Of a DNA stretch of 25,390 nt, positions 1 through 8,022 are shown in pieces (position 1 is the stretch's first letter; the number at the start of each line of letters is the position of its first letter). A program made the position numbers and the translations under genes. Under the pieces are notes generated by a model. It made no database searches, was not told the origin of the DNA, and worked only from the letters and a program-made list of their open reading frames with translations. Origin of the DNA: a bacterium (GTDB lineage Bacteria > JAMOTN01); the NCBI GenBank assembly GCA_027062325.1, contig JAMOTN010000060.1:1-25390 (forward strand), given 5' to 3'.

Positions 1-46
1 ACACAATTACTAACAAAGCCACCCTTTTCACAATAGATACACTCAT
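1..46 (-). CDS. N-terminus of an unidentified membrane or secreted protein (partial)
   Basis: An ATG at 44-46 on the minus strand is preceded by a consensus AGGAGGTG ribosome binding site (about 53-60), eight bases away. The fifteen readable codons give MSVSIVKRVALLVIV, a short positive start followed by a hydrophobic run, as in a signal peptide or first membrane helix. The rest lies outside the window, so no function can be given. It is on the same strand as the carboxypeptidase upstream of it, but a terminator separates the two. Confidence 0.5.
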   Translation of the reverse strand, partial: MSVSIVKRVALLVIV

Positions 47-120
47 CTGCAACACCTCCTAGGACAATTAGCTTAGAATTTGAACCCCCATACCATACCA
101 TACCATTTCAACTTAAAAAA

Positions 121-165
121 CAAAAACCCCGGCAGCACCATTTTCGGCACCACCGGGGCTTTTTC
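121..165 (-). terminator. Rho-independent terminator after the carboxypeptidase gene
   Basis: Arms at 127-139 and 146-158 flank a 6-base loop. Read on the minus strand, CCCCGG pairs with CCGGGG, and the inner seven positions also pair through C-G and several G-U wobbles, giving about 13 bp. A T run follows (A run at 122-126 on the plus strand, more A at 115-120). Read on the plus strand the inner positions become A-C mismatches, so the hairpin favours minus-strand transcripts. The rest of 47-219 holds only a short ATACC tandem repeat (90-104). Confidence 0.8.
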
Positions 166-219
166 AGCCTTCTTTAACCCTCATCACCAATTTTATTCTA
201 CGCACCAAAACCTCTAATC

Positions 220-1467
220 TTAAAACTCCCTCACAAAATCTGCCTTTTTAACGTAATGCCTCCAAGGCCAATAATTACCTGCATTTGGATTATCGTGCTC
301 TTCCGGTTCAGTAGTATTTGCAATGTGCTGATACTTCTCCTTTATAACATCAACTAACCACAAAAGTGCCTTTATGTTCTTTTGGCTAATTTCATCAATT
401 TGACTCTGATCAGGAATAAATCTGCGCCCTAATTCCAATGTAAATGAGAGAGTATGGCAGTCGTGATAAAGCCAGTCATCACTATCTCCCATTGCAGGAT
501 AAAGATCCGAGGATTTTTCAGGTTTATGCCCGTTAAACTTTGCCATTCCCTCTGCAAGCTCTTTCAATAAGTCATTATCCGGAGCATAAGCTTTGTAAGC
601 ATACCCATAAGGATACAAGTTCAGCTCACCATAGCTGTGGAAAGAAACACTGCACCAGAAGTGCTCTCTTTTTGCAAAGTCACGAATTGCCTGTGTCTCT
701 GGCTCAGAGAAAGCATGCGGACCATGGTAGGTATCAGAACCTGGCCAATCGCTTGTTCCAACACTTCCCCATTGATAACCGTAGTTACGATTTGGATCAA
801 CACCGTAGTAGTTGTCTTTTATGTGACGGCGTGTCTTTCTCCACATGGTGTACTTGGTCATAGAATACACGTATCCATCTGGATTAACTATTGGAACCAC
901 CCAAATTTCACGGCCATTGACAAGCTCAGTGACTTTTTTATCTTTTCCGTAATTATTTACTAAATACTCTGCAAACCTCATAGGAACCTCCGCCGCAATC
1001 CATTCGCGCGCATGATGAAGCCCCATAATTAAAGCAGAAGGTTCATCTTCGTCAACATTTGGATTATCAGAGATCTTTATAGCGTAAATTTCACGCCCTT
1101 CTGCACTTTTCCCTATTACTTCAAGTTTTGTAATCTCTGGGTGATCCTTCGCCAACTTTTTCAAAGCAGCCACCATCTCTTCATAAGTCCTATATCCACG
1201 AACCATCCGAGCACTTAATCTACTTTCAACATCATCAACAATGGTTTTGTAGGAAATTCCAGCCTTTTTCAAAATGTCTAAATCAGAATCCTTAACTAGA
1301 ATTTCCAAGTGATCCGTAAAAGTACCTGCAACATCAAAATTGTTAACAAGCCATGCACGCAAAGGTGTACGTGGAGCTACCTTAACACTCACCAAACTCG
1401 TTGCAAAACCAAAACTAACTACCAACACCAACAACACAGAAACAAACCTCCATGCTACCTTCTTCAT
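220..1467 (-). CDS. Secreted zinc carboxypeptidase, peptidase family M14
   Basis: A 415-residue metallocarboxypeptidase that would remove C-terminal residues from peptides outside the cytoplasm. The chosen ATG at 1465-1467 follows AAGGAGG and opens a signal peptide (MKK, then a hydrophobic run to about residue 25). Residues about 28-88 look like an M14 propeptide, and the catalytic domain starts near RGYRTYEEM. Zinc ligands are H152 and E155 in HHAREW and H277 in FHSYGE. The substrate-binding Asn-Arg pair is in DPNRNY (226-227), the catalytic-site Tyr is near 334 (DWLY), and the general-base Glu is E345 in FTLELG. All core M14 residues are present, so it should be active. The S1' specificity cannot be decided by eye. 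The reading frame extends to 1527, but the extra 20 codons would precede the signal peptide. It is monocistronic, with a terminator 60 bases downstream, and fits a peptide-fermenting lifestyle. Confidence 0.93.
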   Translation of the reverse strand: MKKVAWRFVSVLLVLVVSFGFATSLVSVKVAPRTPLRAWLVNNFDVAGTFTDHLEILVKDSDLDILKKAGISYKTIVDDVESRLSARMVRGYRTYEEMVAALKKLAKDHPEITKLEVIGKSAEGREIYAIKISDNPNVDEDEPSALIMGLHHAREWIAAEVPMRFAEYLVNNYGKDKKVTELVNGREIWVVPIVNPDGYVYSMTKYTMWRKTRRHIKDNYYGVDPNRNYGYQWGSVGTSDWPGSDTYHGPHAFSEPETQAIRDFAKREHFWCSVSFHSYGELNLYPYGYAYKAYAPDNDLLKELAEGMAKFNGHKPEKSSDLYPAMGDSDDWLYHDCHTLSFTLELGRRFIPDQSQIDEISQKNIKALLWLVDVIKEKYQHIANTTEPEEHDNPNAGNYWPWRHYVKKADFVREF

Positions 1468-1617
1468 ACTCCTTGCGCCTCCTTTCCATAAAGTTACATT
1501 TTTAAAACTTTCCCATCCAAAATTCACTCAATATGCAGCTTAATTACAGCTTAGTTCGCAACCCTTCACTTTCATTTTAACCCCCTGATCAAGTTTTGCA
1601 CCACCATATTCATTTTT

Positions 1618-1647
1618 TTACCAGTGGCCAAATATTTGTGTTAGAAT
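1618..1647 (+). promoter_or_regulatory. Candidate promoter of the methylmalonyl-CoA / 2-oxoacid oxidoreductase run
   Basis: TTACCA (1618-1623), an 18-base spacer and TAGAAT (1642-1647), with an upstream TG giving an extended -10. Transcription would start near 1654, leaving a leader of about 75 bases with a small ATCAC/GTGAT hairpin (1658-1675). I looked for a B12-box riboswitch in this spacer, since the first gene encodes a cobalamin protein, and saw none. The divergent spacer 1468-1727 shows no other clear feature. Confidence 0.45.
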
Positions 1648-1727
1648 TTTTATGAATATCACTCCAGCAGGTGATTAGCCGTTACACTCACTGTTATTTT
1701 TCAATGAGACGCAGGGAGGGGTTGCAG

Positions 1728-2147
1728 GTGGAGAGAAGAATAAGAATACTTATTGCAAAACCAGGATTGGATGGTCATGATCGCGGAGCAAAAGTGGTAG
1801 CACGTGCGCTAAGAGATGCAGGATTTGAAGTGATATACACAGGAAGGCGTCAAACAGTTGATCAAATAGTTGAAACTGCAATACAGGAAGATGTGGACGC
1901 AGTAGGACTCTCTTTGCTTTCAGGAGCACACAACACCCTTTTCCCAAAAGTAGTAAGAAAACTCAGAGAAAGAGGAGCAAAAGACATAGTAGTGTTCGGC
2001 GGAGGAGTAATTCCCCCAGATGACATACCATTTCTTCTAGAAAACGGTATAGCTGCAGTGTTTACACCGGGAACACCACTCTCTGAAGTCGTGGAATTTG
2101 CAAAAAAAATTCCAGAGTTGCAAGAACAACTTAGAAAAGAAAATTAG
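1728..2147 (+). CDS. Methylmalonyl-CoA mutase, small B12-binding subunit (C-terminal domain)
   Basis: A 139-residue stand-alone cobalamin-binding protein of the methylmalonyl-CoA mutase C-terminal family. It carries the lower axial-ligand motif DxHxxG (D15, H17, G20 within [10 protein letters not shown]), the SLL segment (62-64) and the GGG nucleotide-loop motif (91-93). With a separate catalytic subunit it would form the adenosylcobalamin mutase interconverting succinyl-CoA and (R)-methylmalonyl-CoA. The GTG start at 1728 was chosen because GGGAGGGG lies six bases upstream and the protein then begins at the conserved fold ([13 protein letters not shown]). An in-frame extension back to 1671 lacks such a site and looks unlike the family. 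No catalytic subunit gene is present in the window. It heads a plus-strand run followed by meaB. Confidence 0.93.
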   Translation: MERRIRILIAKPGLDGHDRGAKVVARALRDAGFEVIYTGRRQTVDQIVETAIQEDVDAVGLSLLSGAHNTLFPKVVRKLRERGAKDIVVFGGGVIPPDDIPFLLENGIAAVFTPGTPLSEVVEFAKKIPELQEQLRKEN

Positions 2148-2200
2148 TCCCCATAGATAACCCCAAAGCCTAAATTGGATTCAGCTAGGGAGTGAAATAA

Positions 2201-3112
2201 GTGGAGAGATTAGAAGAATACGAAATACTTAAGCAAAAACTTACCGATTACATAAAAACTCAAGATTTTCTGCATCTTGCGCGGGCTTTATCCATAGTTG
2301 AAAATTCTCAAGATTCCTACGAACTTCTTGAAAAGCTGTGTTCTGAATTTGAAGAAAAAGAAGCAAAGGTCATAGGGTTTACAGGCTCTCCTGGTGCTGG
2401 GAAGAGCTCTTTGATCTCAGCTCTTATTGATAAATACGCTCAAAAATACGGAAAAGTTGCTGTAATCGCAGTTGATCCTTCATCCCCATTCTCAGGAGGG
2501 GCCATTTTAGGAGATCGCGTTAGAATGATAAAGCACTCTCTTAACAAGAAGGTATTTATAAGAAGTGTGGCAACGAGAGGCTACCTTGGAGGTCTTTCTT
2601 CTGCTGTCCACGATATGATTACAGTTCTCAAAATAGCAGGCTTTAAACGTATTCTTATCGAAACTGTTGGAGTGGGGCAAAGTGAAATAGATGTCGTGGA
2701 AATTGCAGATATCGTATGTCTTGTTTTGACCCCCTCAGCAGGAGATGACATCCAAGCAATGAAAGCTGGCATTATGGAGATTGCCGATGTTATTGTTGTT
2801 AATAAAGCTGACTTAGGCGCAGAACGAGTTTTAGTGGCTCTCAAAAATTTCATGGAAGTTGAAGAAGTGAATATCCCCGTTGTCACTACAGTTGCACTTG
2901 AAAACAAGGGGATTGAAGAACTCTTTAATATTCTTGAAGAAGCTCAATCTCGCATTAAACCATCAGACAAAAAATTATTACGTTTAAAACACGCTATTCG
3001 CTCCATCCTTGAAAAAAGAGTAGAAGGAGTTGTTGAAAAATTGCGCTCCGAAGCTAACTTTGAAAATAAGAACTTTTACTCAATACTTAATAACTTAAAA
3101 GGGGTGATATAG
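2201..3112 (+). CDS. meaB: MeaB/ArgK-type GTPase, chaperone of methylmalonyl-CoA mutase
   Basis: A 303-residue G3E-family GTPase that protects and reloads adenosylcobalamin in methylmalonyl-CoA mutase. Visible motifs are the P-loop GSPGAGKSS (62-70), the switch-region segment VDPSSPFSGGAILGDRVRM (91-109), ETVGVGQSE (155-162) and the guanine-specificity motif NKAD (201-204). These fit MeaB/ArgK, and the neighbours (mutase small subunit upstream, epimerase directly downstream) confirm the role. The GTG start at 2201 has AGGGAGTGA upstream. The stop falls directly before the epimerase ATG, so translation is probably coupled. The C-terminal dimerisation arm (about 265-303) is present, so the gene looks complete. 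Confidence 0.95.
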   Translation: MERLEEYEILKQKLTDYIKTQDFLHLARALSIVENSQDSYELLEKLCSEFEEKEAKVIGFTGSPGAGKSSLISALIDKYAQKYGKVAVIAVDPSSPFSGGAILGDRVRMIKHSLNKKVFIRSVATRGYLGGLSSAVHDMITVLKIAGFKRILIETVGVGQSEIDVVEIADIVCLVLTPSAGDDIQAMKAGIMEIADVIVVNKADLGAERVLVALKNFMEVEEVNIPVVTTVALENKGIEELFNILEEAQSRIKPSDKKLLRLKHAIRSILEKRVEGVVEKLRSEANFENKNFYSILNNLKGVI

Positions 3113-3526
3113 ATGAGCATCGATTTGAATCCTGAATTTGTGGATCATATAGCCGTAGCCGTAAAGAATCTTGAAGAAGCCATTAAAAAGTTTGAGCGCA
3201 TAGGATTGAAACCTTATCACACGGAAGAGGTAGCCGATCAAAAGGTCAAAGTTGCCATGATTAAGGTAGGTCCTACAAACATTGAGCTCCTTGAACCAAC
3301 ATCTGAAGATTCGCCTATCGCCAAATTTATCGAAAAAAAAGGAGAAGGATTGCATCATGTTGCTTTGAGAGTTAATGGATTAGAAGAGATTCTAAATTCC
3401 ATGAAAGAAGCAGGTATTCGCCTAATTGACGAAAAACCCCGCCTTGGAGCAGAAGGCAAAAAGATAGCTTTTATTCATCCAAAAGAAACAGGCATTCTTT
3501 TGGAGTTGTCAGAAGTAGAAGAGTAG
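3113..3526 (+). CDS. mce: Methylmalonyl-CoA epimerase
   Basis: A 137-residue protein of the vicinal-oxygen-chelate fold that interconverts (R)- and (S)-methylmalonyl-CoA, linking the mutase (R form) to the carboxyltransferase (S form). Two beta-alpha-beta repeats are visible, starting at [13 protein letters not shown] and [13 protein letters not shown]. Likely metal ligands are H12, Q43, one of H81/H82 and E131 (LLELSE). The segment [18 protein letters not shown] and the later [15 protein letters not shown] are typical of the family. The ATG start directly abuts the meaB stop and has AAAGGGGTGAT upstream. Length is normal. Confidence 0.95.
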   Translation: MSIDLNPEFVDHIAVAVKNLEEAIKKFERIGLKPYHTEEVADQKVKVAMIKVGPTNIELLEPTSEDSPIAKFIEKKGEGLHHVALRVNGLEEILNSMKEAGIRLIDEKPRLGAEGKKIAFIHPKETGILLELSEVEE

Positions 3527-3577
3527 CAAATATTAACAAACAAATTTTAATTTATCCTTACTAAGGGAGTGGAATTG

Positions 3578-5119
3578 ATGATAGAAAACCTTATAGCAGA
3601 ACTTGAGAGAAAGCGTGAAAAACTCAAAGAGCTTGGTGGGGAAGATAGACGAAAGAAGCAGCATGATAAAGGAAAACTAGATGCCAGAGAACGTTTGGAA
3701 CTTCTGTTCGATGATGGAATTTTTATGGAACTTGACCCCTTTGTAAAACACAGATGTGTATTCTTTGGCATGGATAAGAAAGATATTCCTGCAGAAGGTG
3801 TAATCTGTGCTGTTGGGACCGTGAACGGAAGAGTAACATTTGCTTTTAGTCAAGACTTCACCTCTGCTGGTGGAAGCGTTGGAGAAATGGGGGCTAAAAA
3901 AATGGTGAAGACGATAGAATTGGCAGCTCGTGCCGGAGCTCCCGTCGTGGGAATAAACGATGGCGGCGGTGCAAGGATTCAAGAAGGCGTTGACGCTTTA
4001 TCTGGGTACGGACACATTTTCATGGCAAACGCAAAATATTCGGGAGTCATACCACAAATTGCAGTCATTGCAGGGCCATGTGCCGGAGGCGCTGCATATT
4101 CCCCTGCTCTCATGGACATGGTCATAGTCGTAGATAAAATTAGCCAAATGTTTATTACAGGTCCTCAAGTCATAAAAGCTGTAACAGGCGAGACTATAAG
4201 TGCAGAAGAACTAGGTGGAGCCGATGTTCACTTCACAGTCAGCGGAAACGCACACTTTAAAGCTCCGACCGATAAAGAGGCAATAAATCTAGTAAAACTT
4301 ATTTTAAGCTATCTTCCCCAAAACTGGAAAACTTTACCCCAATCATCAACAGCACCTTCAGCAGATATTATTCCAGAATTGGACAAAATTATACCAATAG
4401 ATCCCAAACAACCTTACAATATGAAAGATGTGATAAATCTAGTTGCTGATTCAAACACTTTTCTCGAATTTTATGCAGGCTTTGCCCCCAACGCAATAAC
4501 AGGATTTGCTCGTATAGAGGGCAAAGTCGTTGGTATTGTCGCAAATCAACCGTCTGTATGGGCTGGAAGTTTGGATATCAACGCTGCTGATAAAATCTCA
4601 TACTTTGTGCGTCTATGCAATGCATACAATATACCAATTGTGAATCTTATAGACGTCCCGGGATTCTTACCCGGTGTTAACCAAGAGTTTGGAGGAATTA
4701 TAAGACATGGCGCTAAAATGCTTTACGCTTACGCTGAAGCAACAGTTCCGAAGGTAAGTATAATTCTTAGAAAGGCATACGGTGGAGCTTATCTTGCAAT
4801 GTGCTCTAAGGAAATGGGAGCAGATTTCGTATTTGCTTGGCCTACAGCAGAGATTGCAGTAATGGGTCCTGAAGGAGCTGTCAACATCGTATTCAAGAAA
4901 GAGATTGCAGCCTCGGACGATCCCGAAAAAACCCGACAAGCAAAGATCGCCGAGTATCGAGAAAAATTCTCCACTCCATACTTTGCAGCAAGTAGAGGTT
5001 ATATTGATAACATAATAAAACCTTCTGAGACAAAAGTATACATTGCAAATGCCCTTAAAATTCTCGAGACAAAGATGAGCGAGAAAATTAAGAAGAAAGC
5101 TGGACTGATACCGCTTTAA
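3578..5119 (+). CDS. mmdA: Acyl-CoA carboxyltransferase: methylmalonyl-CoA decarboxylase alpha or propionyl-CoA carboxylase beta subunit
   Basis: A 513-residue carboxyltransferase with two crotonase-like halves. The N-terminal half carries GGGARIQEG (about 129-137) and the oxyanion-hole segment GPCAGGAAYSPA (166-177). The C-terminal half carries DVPGFLPG (359-366), AYGGAYLAM and GPEGAVNI. It transfers carboxyl between (S)-methylmalonyl-CoA and biotin. Next to the epimerase and mutase genes, either the sodium-pumping decarboxylase alpha subunit (MmdA) or propionyl-CoA carboxylase beta is possible, and the sequence alone does not separate them. No biotin carrier, biotin carboxylase or membrane beta subunit is encoded nearby, so the partners are elsewhere. 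ATG at 3578 was preferred over the in-frame GTG at 3569, because the AAGGGAG site is spaced correctly for the ATG and overlaps the GTG. Confidence 0.92.
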   Translation: MIENLIAELERKREKLKELGGEDRRKKQHDKGKLDARERLELLFDDGIFMELDPFVKHRCVFFGMDKKDIPAEGVICAVGTVNGRVTFAFSQDFTSAGGSVGEMGAKKMVKTIELAARAGAPVVGINDGGGARIQEGVDALSGYGHIFMANAKYSGVIPQIAVIAGPCAGGAAYSPALMDMVIVVDKISQMFITGPQVIKAVTGETISAEELGGADVHFTVSGNAHFKAPTDKEAINLVKLILSYLPQNWKTLPQSSTAPSADIIPELDKIIPIDPKQPYNMKDVINLVADSNTFLEFYAGFAPNAITGFARIEGKVVGIVANQPSVWAGSLDINAADKISYFVRLCNAYNIPIVNLIDVPGFLPGVNQEFGGIIRHGAKMLYAYAEATVPKVSIILRKAYGGAYLAMCSKEMGADFVFAWPTAEIAVMGPEGAVNIVFKKEIAASDDPEKTRQAKIAEYREKFSTPYFAASRGYIDNIIKPSETKVYIANALKILETKMSEKIKKKAGLIPL

Positions 5120-5145
5120 AACATTATGTAAAGGAGGCGAGATTG

Positions 5146-5361
5146 ATGGCTAGAAAAGCTTTTGTTGATGAGGAGAGGTGTAAGGAGTGCGGGCTCTGCA
5201 TAACTGCATGCCCTAAAAGCTGCATTTCCTTCTCCTCAAAGCTAAATTCGAAAGGTTTTCACCCTATAGAGATTGATCACGAAAAGTGCATAGGCTGTGG
5301 TTTCTGCATAGACATGTGTCCAGACACTGCTATTGAGCTTTGGGAAGTGGCAGAAGCCTAA
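5146..5361 (+). CDS. vorD: 2-oxoacid:ferredoxin oxidoreductase, ferredoxin-like delta subunit
   Basis: A 71-residue protein with two classic [4Fe-4S] motifs: C12, C15, C18 and C22 (CKECGLCITAC), then C48, C51, C54 and C58 (CIGCGFCIDMC), each followed by Pro. It acts as the internal electron-transfer subunit, passing electrons from the thiamine-diphosphate subunit to free ferredoxin. The family is known as VorD or KorD. It is the first of four ordered oxidoreductase genes. The ATG at 5146 was chosen over TTG at 5143 because AAAGGAGG (5130-5137) is then eight bases away. It lies 26 bases after the carboxyltransferase with no terminator, so it probably belongs to the same transcript. Confidence 0.93.
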   Translation: MARKAFVDEERCKECGLCITACPKSCISFSSKLNSKGFHPIEIDHEKCIGCGFCIDMCPDTAIELWEVAEA

Positions 5362-5414
5362 AAGCCTAGTTGCTAAGCCACTAATAAAGTGCAGCAATAA
5401 AAGGAGGGATAAAT

Positions 5415-6485
5415 ATGGAAAAAGTGATGATGAAGGGTAACGAAGCCCTTGCAGAAGGTGCTTTGAGGGGTGGCTGTCAATGTTATTTTGGTTACCCAAT
5501 AACTCCTCAAAGCGAAGTTGCAGAGTACATGTCCCGTAGAATGCCGGAGTTGGGACGCGTATTTCTGCAAACAGAAAGTGAGGTTGCTACCATTAATTAC
5601 TTGTACGGTGCTGCAGGAGCAGGTGTCCGTTGTATGACTACATCCTCTTCACCGGGTATAAGTTTGATGCAAGAAGGAATATCCTATCTTATAGGAGCTG
5701 AGCTTCCATGTCTCATTGCAAATGTAGTGCGTGGAGGTCCCGGGCTTGGAAACATACAGCCAGCCCAAGCTGATTACTGGCAAGCTACCAAAGGTGGTAC
5801 TCACGGAGACTGCCGTATGATAGTCCTTGCTCCAAACTCCGTCCAGGAGATGTTTGACTTTGCACGTGATGCTTTTGACCTTGCAGAGAAATACAGAAAT
5901 CCTGTATTTATACTAGCAGACGGAGCTTTGGGCCAGATGATGGAACCCGTTGAACTTAAACCTTTCTTAGAATTTGATCCTCACAAGAATGACAGTTGGG
6001 CTACTACCGGTGCTAAAAATCGTGAACCACACGTTATAACTTCTATCCACCTTGAGCCAGAGGAGATGGAAGAGTTCAACAGACACCTCCAAGCAAAATA
6101 CCTCTTGATGGAAAAGGAGGAAGTTCGTTGGGAAGAGTATCAAACAAACGAGGATGATTTGGATATTCTCATAGTTGCCTATGGTATAGCATCCCGTGTA
6201 TGCCGCAATGCAGTTGACGATTTGCGTGCATCCGGTATAAAAGCTGGTCTTTTGCGTCCTATAACTCTCTGGCCATTCCCAAAAGCAGAAATAAGGAGAT
6301 TTGCAGACAGGAAAATTCCAATTCTCGTCGTTGAGCTGAATATGGGTCAGATGCTTGAGGACGTTCTCCTCGCTGTTGAGGGTAAAACCTTAGTTGACTT
6401 CTACGGAAGGTACGCAGGTATCATCCCATCGGCTGATGAGGTTGTTAGAAAAGCGTTTGATACCTTGAAAAAGGTGGGAAAGTGA
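5415..6485 (+). CDS. vorB: 2-oxoacid:ferredoxin oxidoreductase alpha subunit, VorB type
   Basis: A 356-residue alpha-type subunit (pyrimidine-binding plus transketolase C-terminal-like domains) of a 2-oxoacid:ferredoxin oxidoreductase. The opening MKGNEALAEGALRGGC, FGYPITPQSEV, QTESEVATINYLYGAAGAG, TSSSPGISLMQEGISYLIG and VVRGGPGLGNIQPAQ closely match proteins annotated as 3-methyl-2-oxobutanoate dehydrogenase subunit VorB. The enzyme oxidatively decarboxylates branched-chain or related 2-oxoacids to acyl-CoA, CO2 and reduced ferredoxin. True substrate range (2-oxoisovalerate, 2-oxoglutarate or others) cannot be read from sequence. The ATG follows AAGGAGGGAT. The second domain (about 240-356) carries DILIVAYGIASR and GLLRPITLWPFP, as expected. 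Confidence 0.93.
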   Translation: MEKVMMKGNEALAEGALRGGCQCYFGYPITPQSEVAEYMSRRMPELGRVFLQTESEVATINYLYGAAGAGVRCMTTSSSPGISLMQEGISYLIGAELPCLIANVVRGGPGLGNIQPAQADYWQATKGGTHGDCRMIVLAPNSVQEMFDFARDAFDLAEKYRNPVFILADGALGQMMEPVELKPFLEFDPHKNDSWATTGAKNREPHVITSIHLEPEEMEEFNRHLQAKYLLMEKEEVRWEEYQTNEDDLDILIVAYGIASRVCRNAVDDLRASGIKAGLLRPITLWPFPKAEIRRFADRKIPILVVELNMGQMLEDVLLAVEGKTLVDFYGRYAGIIPSADEVVRKAFDTLKKVGK

Positions 6486-6526
6486 TTAAAACAAGTAATT
6501 CAGGTAAATAAAGGAGGCGAAAAGAT

Positions 6527-7285
6527 ATGGAAAAGAAGAAGCTTATCAGGGGAAGACCTGATGCTTTAAATGATAAAATCATGCACTACTGTCCCGGTTG
6601 CGGACATGGGATTGTGCACAGAATAGTTGCTGAGGTTGTTGACGAATTAGGAATAAAAGACAGATTCGTCGGAATTGCACCTGTTGGCTGTTCTGTCTTT
6701 GCTTATTGGTACTTCAACACAGATTTTCATCAGGCAGCTCATGGAAGGGCTCCAGCGGTTGCTTCTGGTATTAAAAGAGCAAGACCAGAACTGATAGTTA
6801 TGTCGTATCAAGGAGACGGTGATTTAGCAGCTATTGGAACAGCAGAAATTGTACACGCTGCAAACCGTGGCGAGAACATAACTGTCATATTCATAAACAA
6901 CGCAATATATGGAATGACAGGTGGACAAATGGCTCCAACAACTCTTATCGGCCAAAAGAGCACAACTACTCCTTTGGGACGTGACCCACGCAAAGCAGGT
7001 TTTCCAATTAAAATTTCCGAAATGCTAGCAGTTCTACCCGGCTCTCGCTACATTGAGAGAACAACTGTAACATCTCCTAAAGAAGTAAACAAAACTAAAA
7101 AAGCAATAAAGAAAGCATTTGAATTACAGATGAAAGGGGAAGGATTTACCATGGTTGAGGTACTTTCTCCTTGCCCAACCAACTGGCGTTTGACTCCAAA
7201 AGACGCTTTAAAATTTGTGGAGGAGAAGATGGTTGAATACTATCCTTTGGGTGTTTTTAAAGATGAGCCAGTCTTCAATGACTAA
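6527..7285 (+). CDS. korB: 2-oxoacid:ferredoxin oxidoreductase, thiamine-diphosphate beta subunit
   Basis: A 252-residue catalytic subunit that binds thiamine diphosphate. The family-typical N-terminal HYCPGCGHG (20-28) supplies two cysteines. [11 protein letters not shown] surrounds the active site. The Mg-diphosphate motif is GDGD (96-99) followed by [11 protein letters not shown] (124-134). [16 protein letters not shown] and LSPCPTNW near the C-terminus are typical of KorB and VorA proteins. It pairs with the alpha subunit upstream, and the ferredoxin subunit removes electrons. The ATG at 6527 has AAAGGAGGCG upstream. The length is at the short end normal for the separate-subunit form, with no sign of truncation. 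Confidence 0.94.
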   Translation: MEKKKLIRGRPDALNDKIMHYCPGCGHGIVHRIVAEVVDELGIKDRFVGIAPVGCSVFAYWYFNTDFHQAAHGRAPAVASGIKRARPELIVMSYQGDGDLAAIGTAEIVHAANRGENITVIFINNAIYGMTGGQMAPTTLIGQKSTTTPLGRDPRKAGFPIKISEMLAVLPGSRYIERTTVTSPKEVNKTKKAIKKAFELQMKGEGFTMVEVLSPCPTNWRLTPKDALKFVEEKMVEYYPLGVFKDEPVFND

Positions 7286-7302
7286 TCAAGGAGGGATAAA
7301 TT

Positions 7303-7857
7303 ATGAGTGAATTTGTAACTCAAGAGATAATCTCTGCTGGAATGGGCGGTCAGGGAGTCTTAAAAGCAGGACTTCTTATTGCTGAAACCTCTATGAAGGA
7401 AGGCTACAATGTCAGCTGGATTCCATCATATGGACCTGAGATGAGAGGAGGTACTGCAAATTGCAAGGTTGTTGTTTCAAAGAGGCCTGTTGGTTCTCCA
7501 ATCGTAACTTCCCCAAATGTTCTTTTAGCTTTTAACCGTCCATCACTTGAAAAATTTGAGCAATCACTAAAACCAGGGGGAATTCTCATATATAACAAAT
7601 CTCTTATTGAAATCGAACCAAAGCGCACAGATTTGAAACTTGTTCCTATAAAAGCAACTGAAATTGCCGATGAACTTGGAAACACCAAAGCAACTAACAT
7701 GGTAATGGTCGGAGCATACGTAAAAGCCACAGGTTATTTAAATCCAGAAAAGGTTAAAGAAGAAATCAAGCACATGTTTGCAAGTAAACCTCAATTTGTT
7801 GAACTTAATATAAAGGCATTCGAAGCAGGGTACGAAGCCGCTGAAGAGATAAAGTAA
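7303..7857 (+). CDS. korC: 2-oxoacid:ferredoxin oxidoreductase gamma subunit
   Basis: A 184-residue gamma subunit with the usual N-terminal IISAGMGGQGVLKAGLL (about 9-25), SYGPEMRGGTANCKVVVS (42-59) and the NTKATNMVMVGAYVKATG segment. This subunit helps complete the CoA-binding and structural part of the complex. ATG at 7303 follows AAGGAGGGAT by eight bases. It is the last gene of the run: the stop is followed within 50 bases by a strong hairpin terminator. The order delta-alpha-beta-gamma is a common VorDBAC/KorDABC layout. All four subunits appear intact, so a functional complex is likely. Confidence 0.93.
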   Translation: MSEFVTQEIISAGMGGQGVLKAGLLIAETSMKEGYNVSWIPSYGPEMRGGTANCKVVVSKRPVGSPIVTSPNVLLAFNRPSLEKFEQSLKPGGILIYNKSLIEIEPKRTDLKLVPIKATEIADELGNTKATNMVMVGAYVKATGYLNPEKVKEEIKHMFASKPQFVELNIKAFEAGYEAAEEIK

Positions 7858-7903
7858 AAATGAAATTGCATAACACGCATCTCTGTTCGGAGTGACCACG
7901 TTT

Positions 7904-7952
7904 GGGCAGCTTTTAGCTCAAGATGCACATTTGGGCTAAGAGCTGCCCTTTT
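7904..7952 (+). terminator. Rho-independent terminator of the oxidoreductase operon
   Basis: A 17-bp stem (7904-7920 with 7932-7948) encloses an 11-base loop and is followed by TTTT. The two imperfect positions are U-G wobbles when read as plus-strand RNA. On the minus strand no T run follows, so the converging gyr operon needs another signal. I saw none in 7953-8022. Confidence 0.88.
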
Positions 7953-8022
7953 GAAATATATAAGCTGCATCTTACCGCACAATTAACAAGTAGTACTATC
8001 TACACAAACTCGTATACACTAC

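Noticed and set aside
90-106. ATACC tandem repeat in the leftmost spacer
   Set aside because: Only three units; too short to call a repeat locus or a binding array.
540-963. Plus-strand open frames antisense to the carboxypeptidase
   Set aside because: No ribosome site and no recognisable sequence; they shadow conserved M14 codons.
1528-1727. Cobalamin riboswitch before the B12-binding subunit gene
   Set aside because: No B12-box-like sequence or extended multi-helix structure is visible, and the spacer is short.
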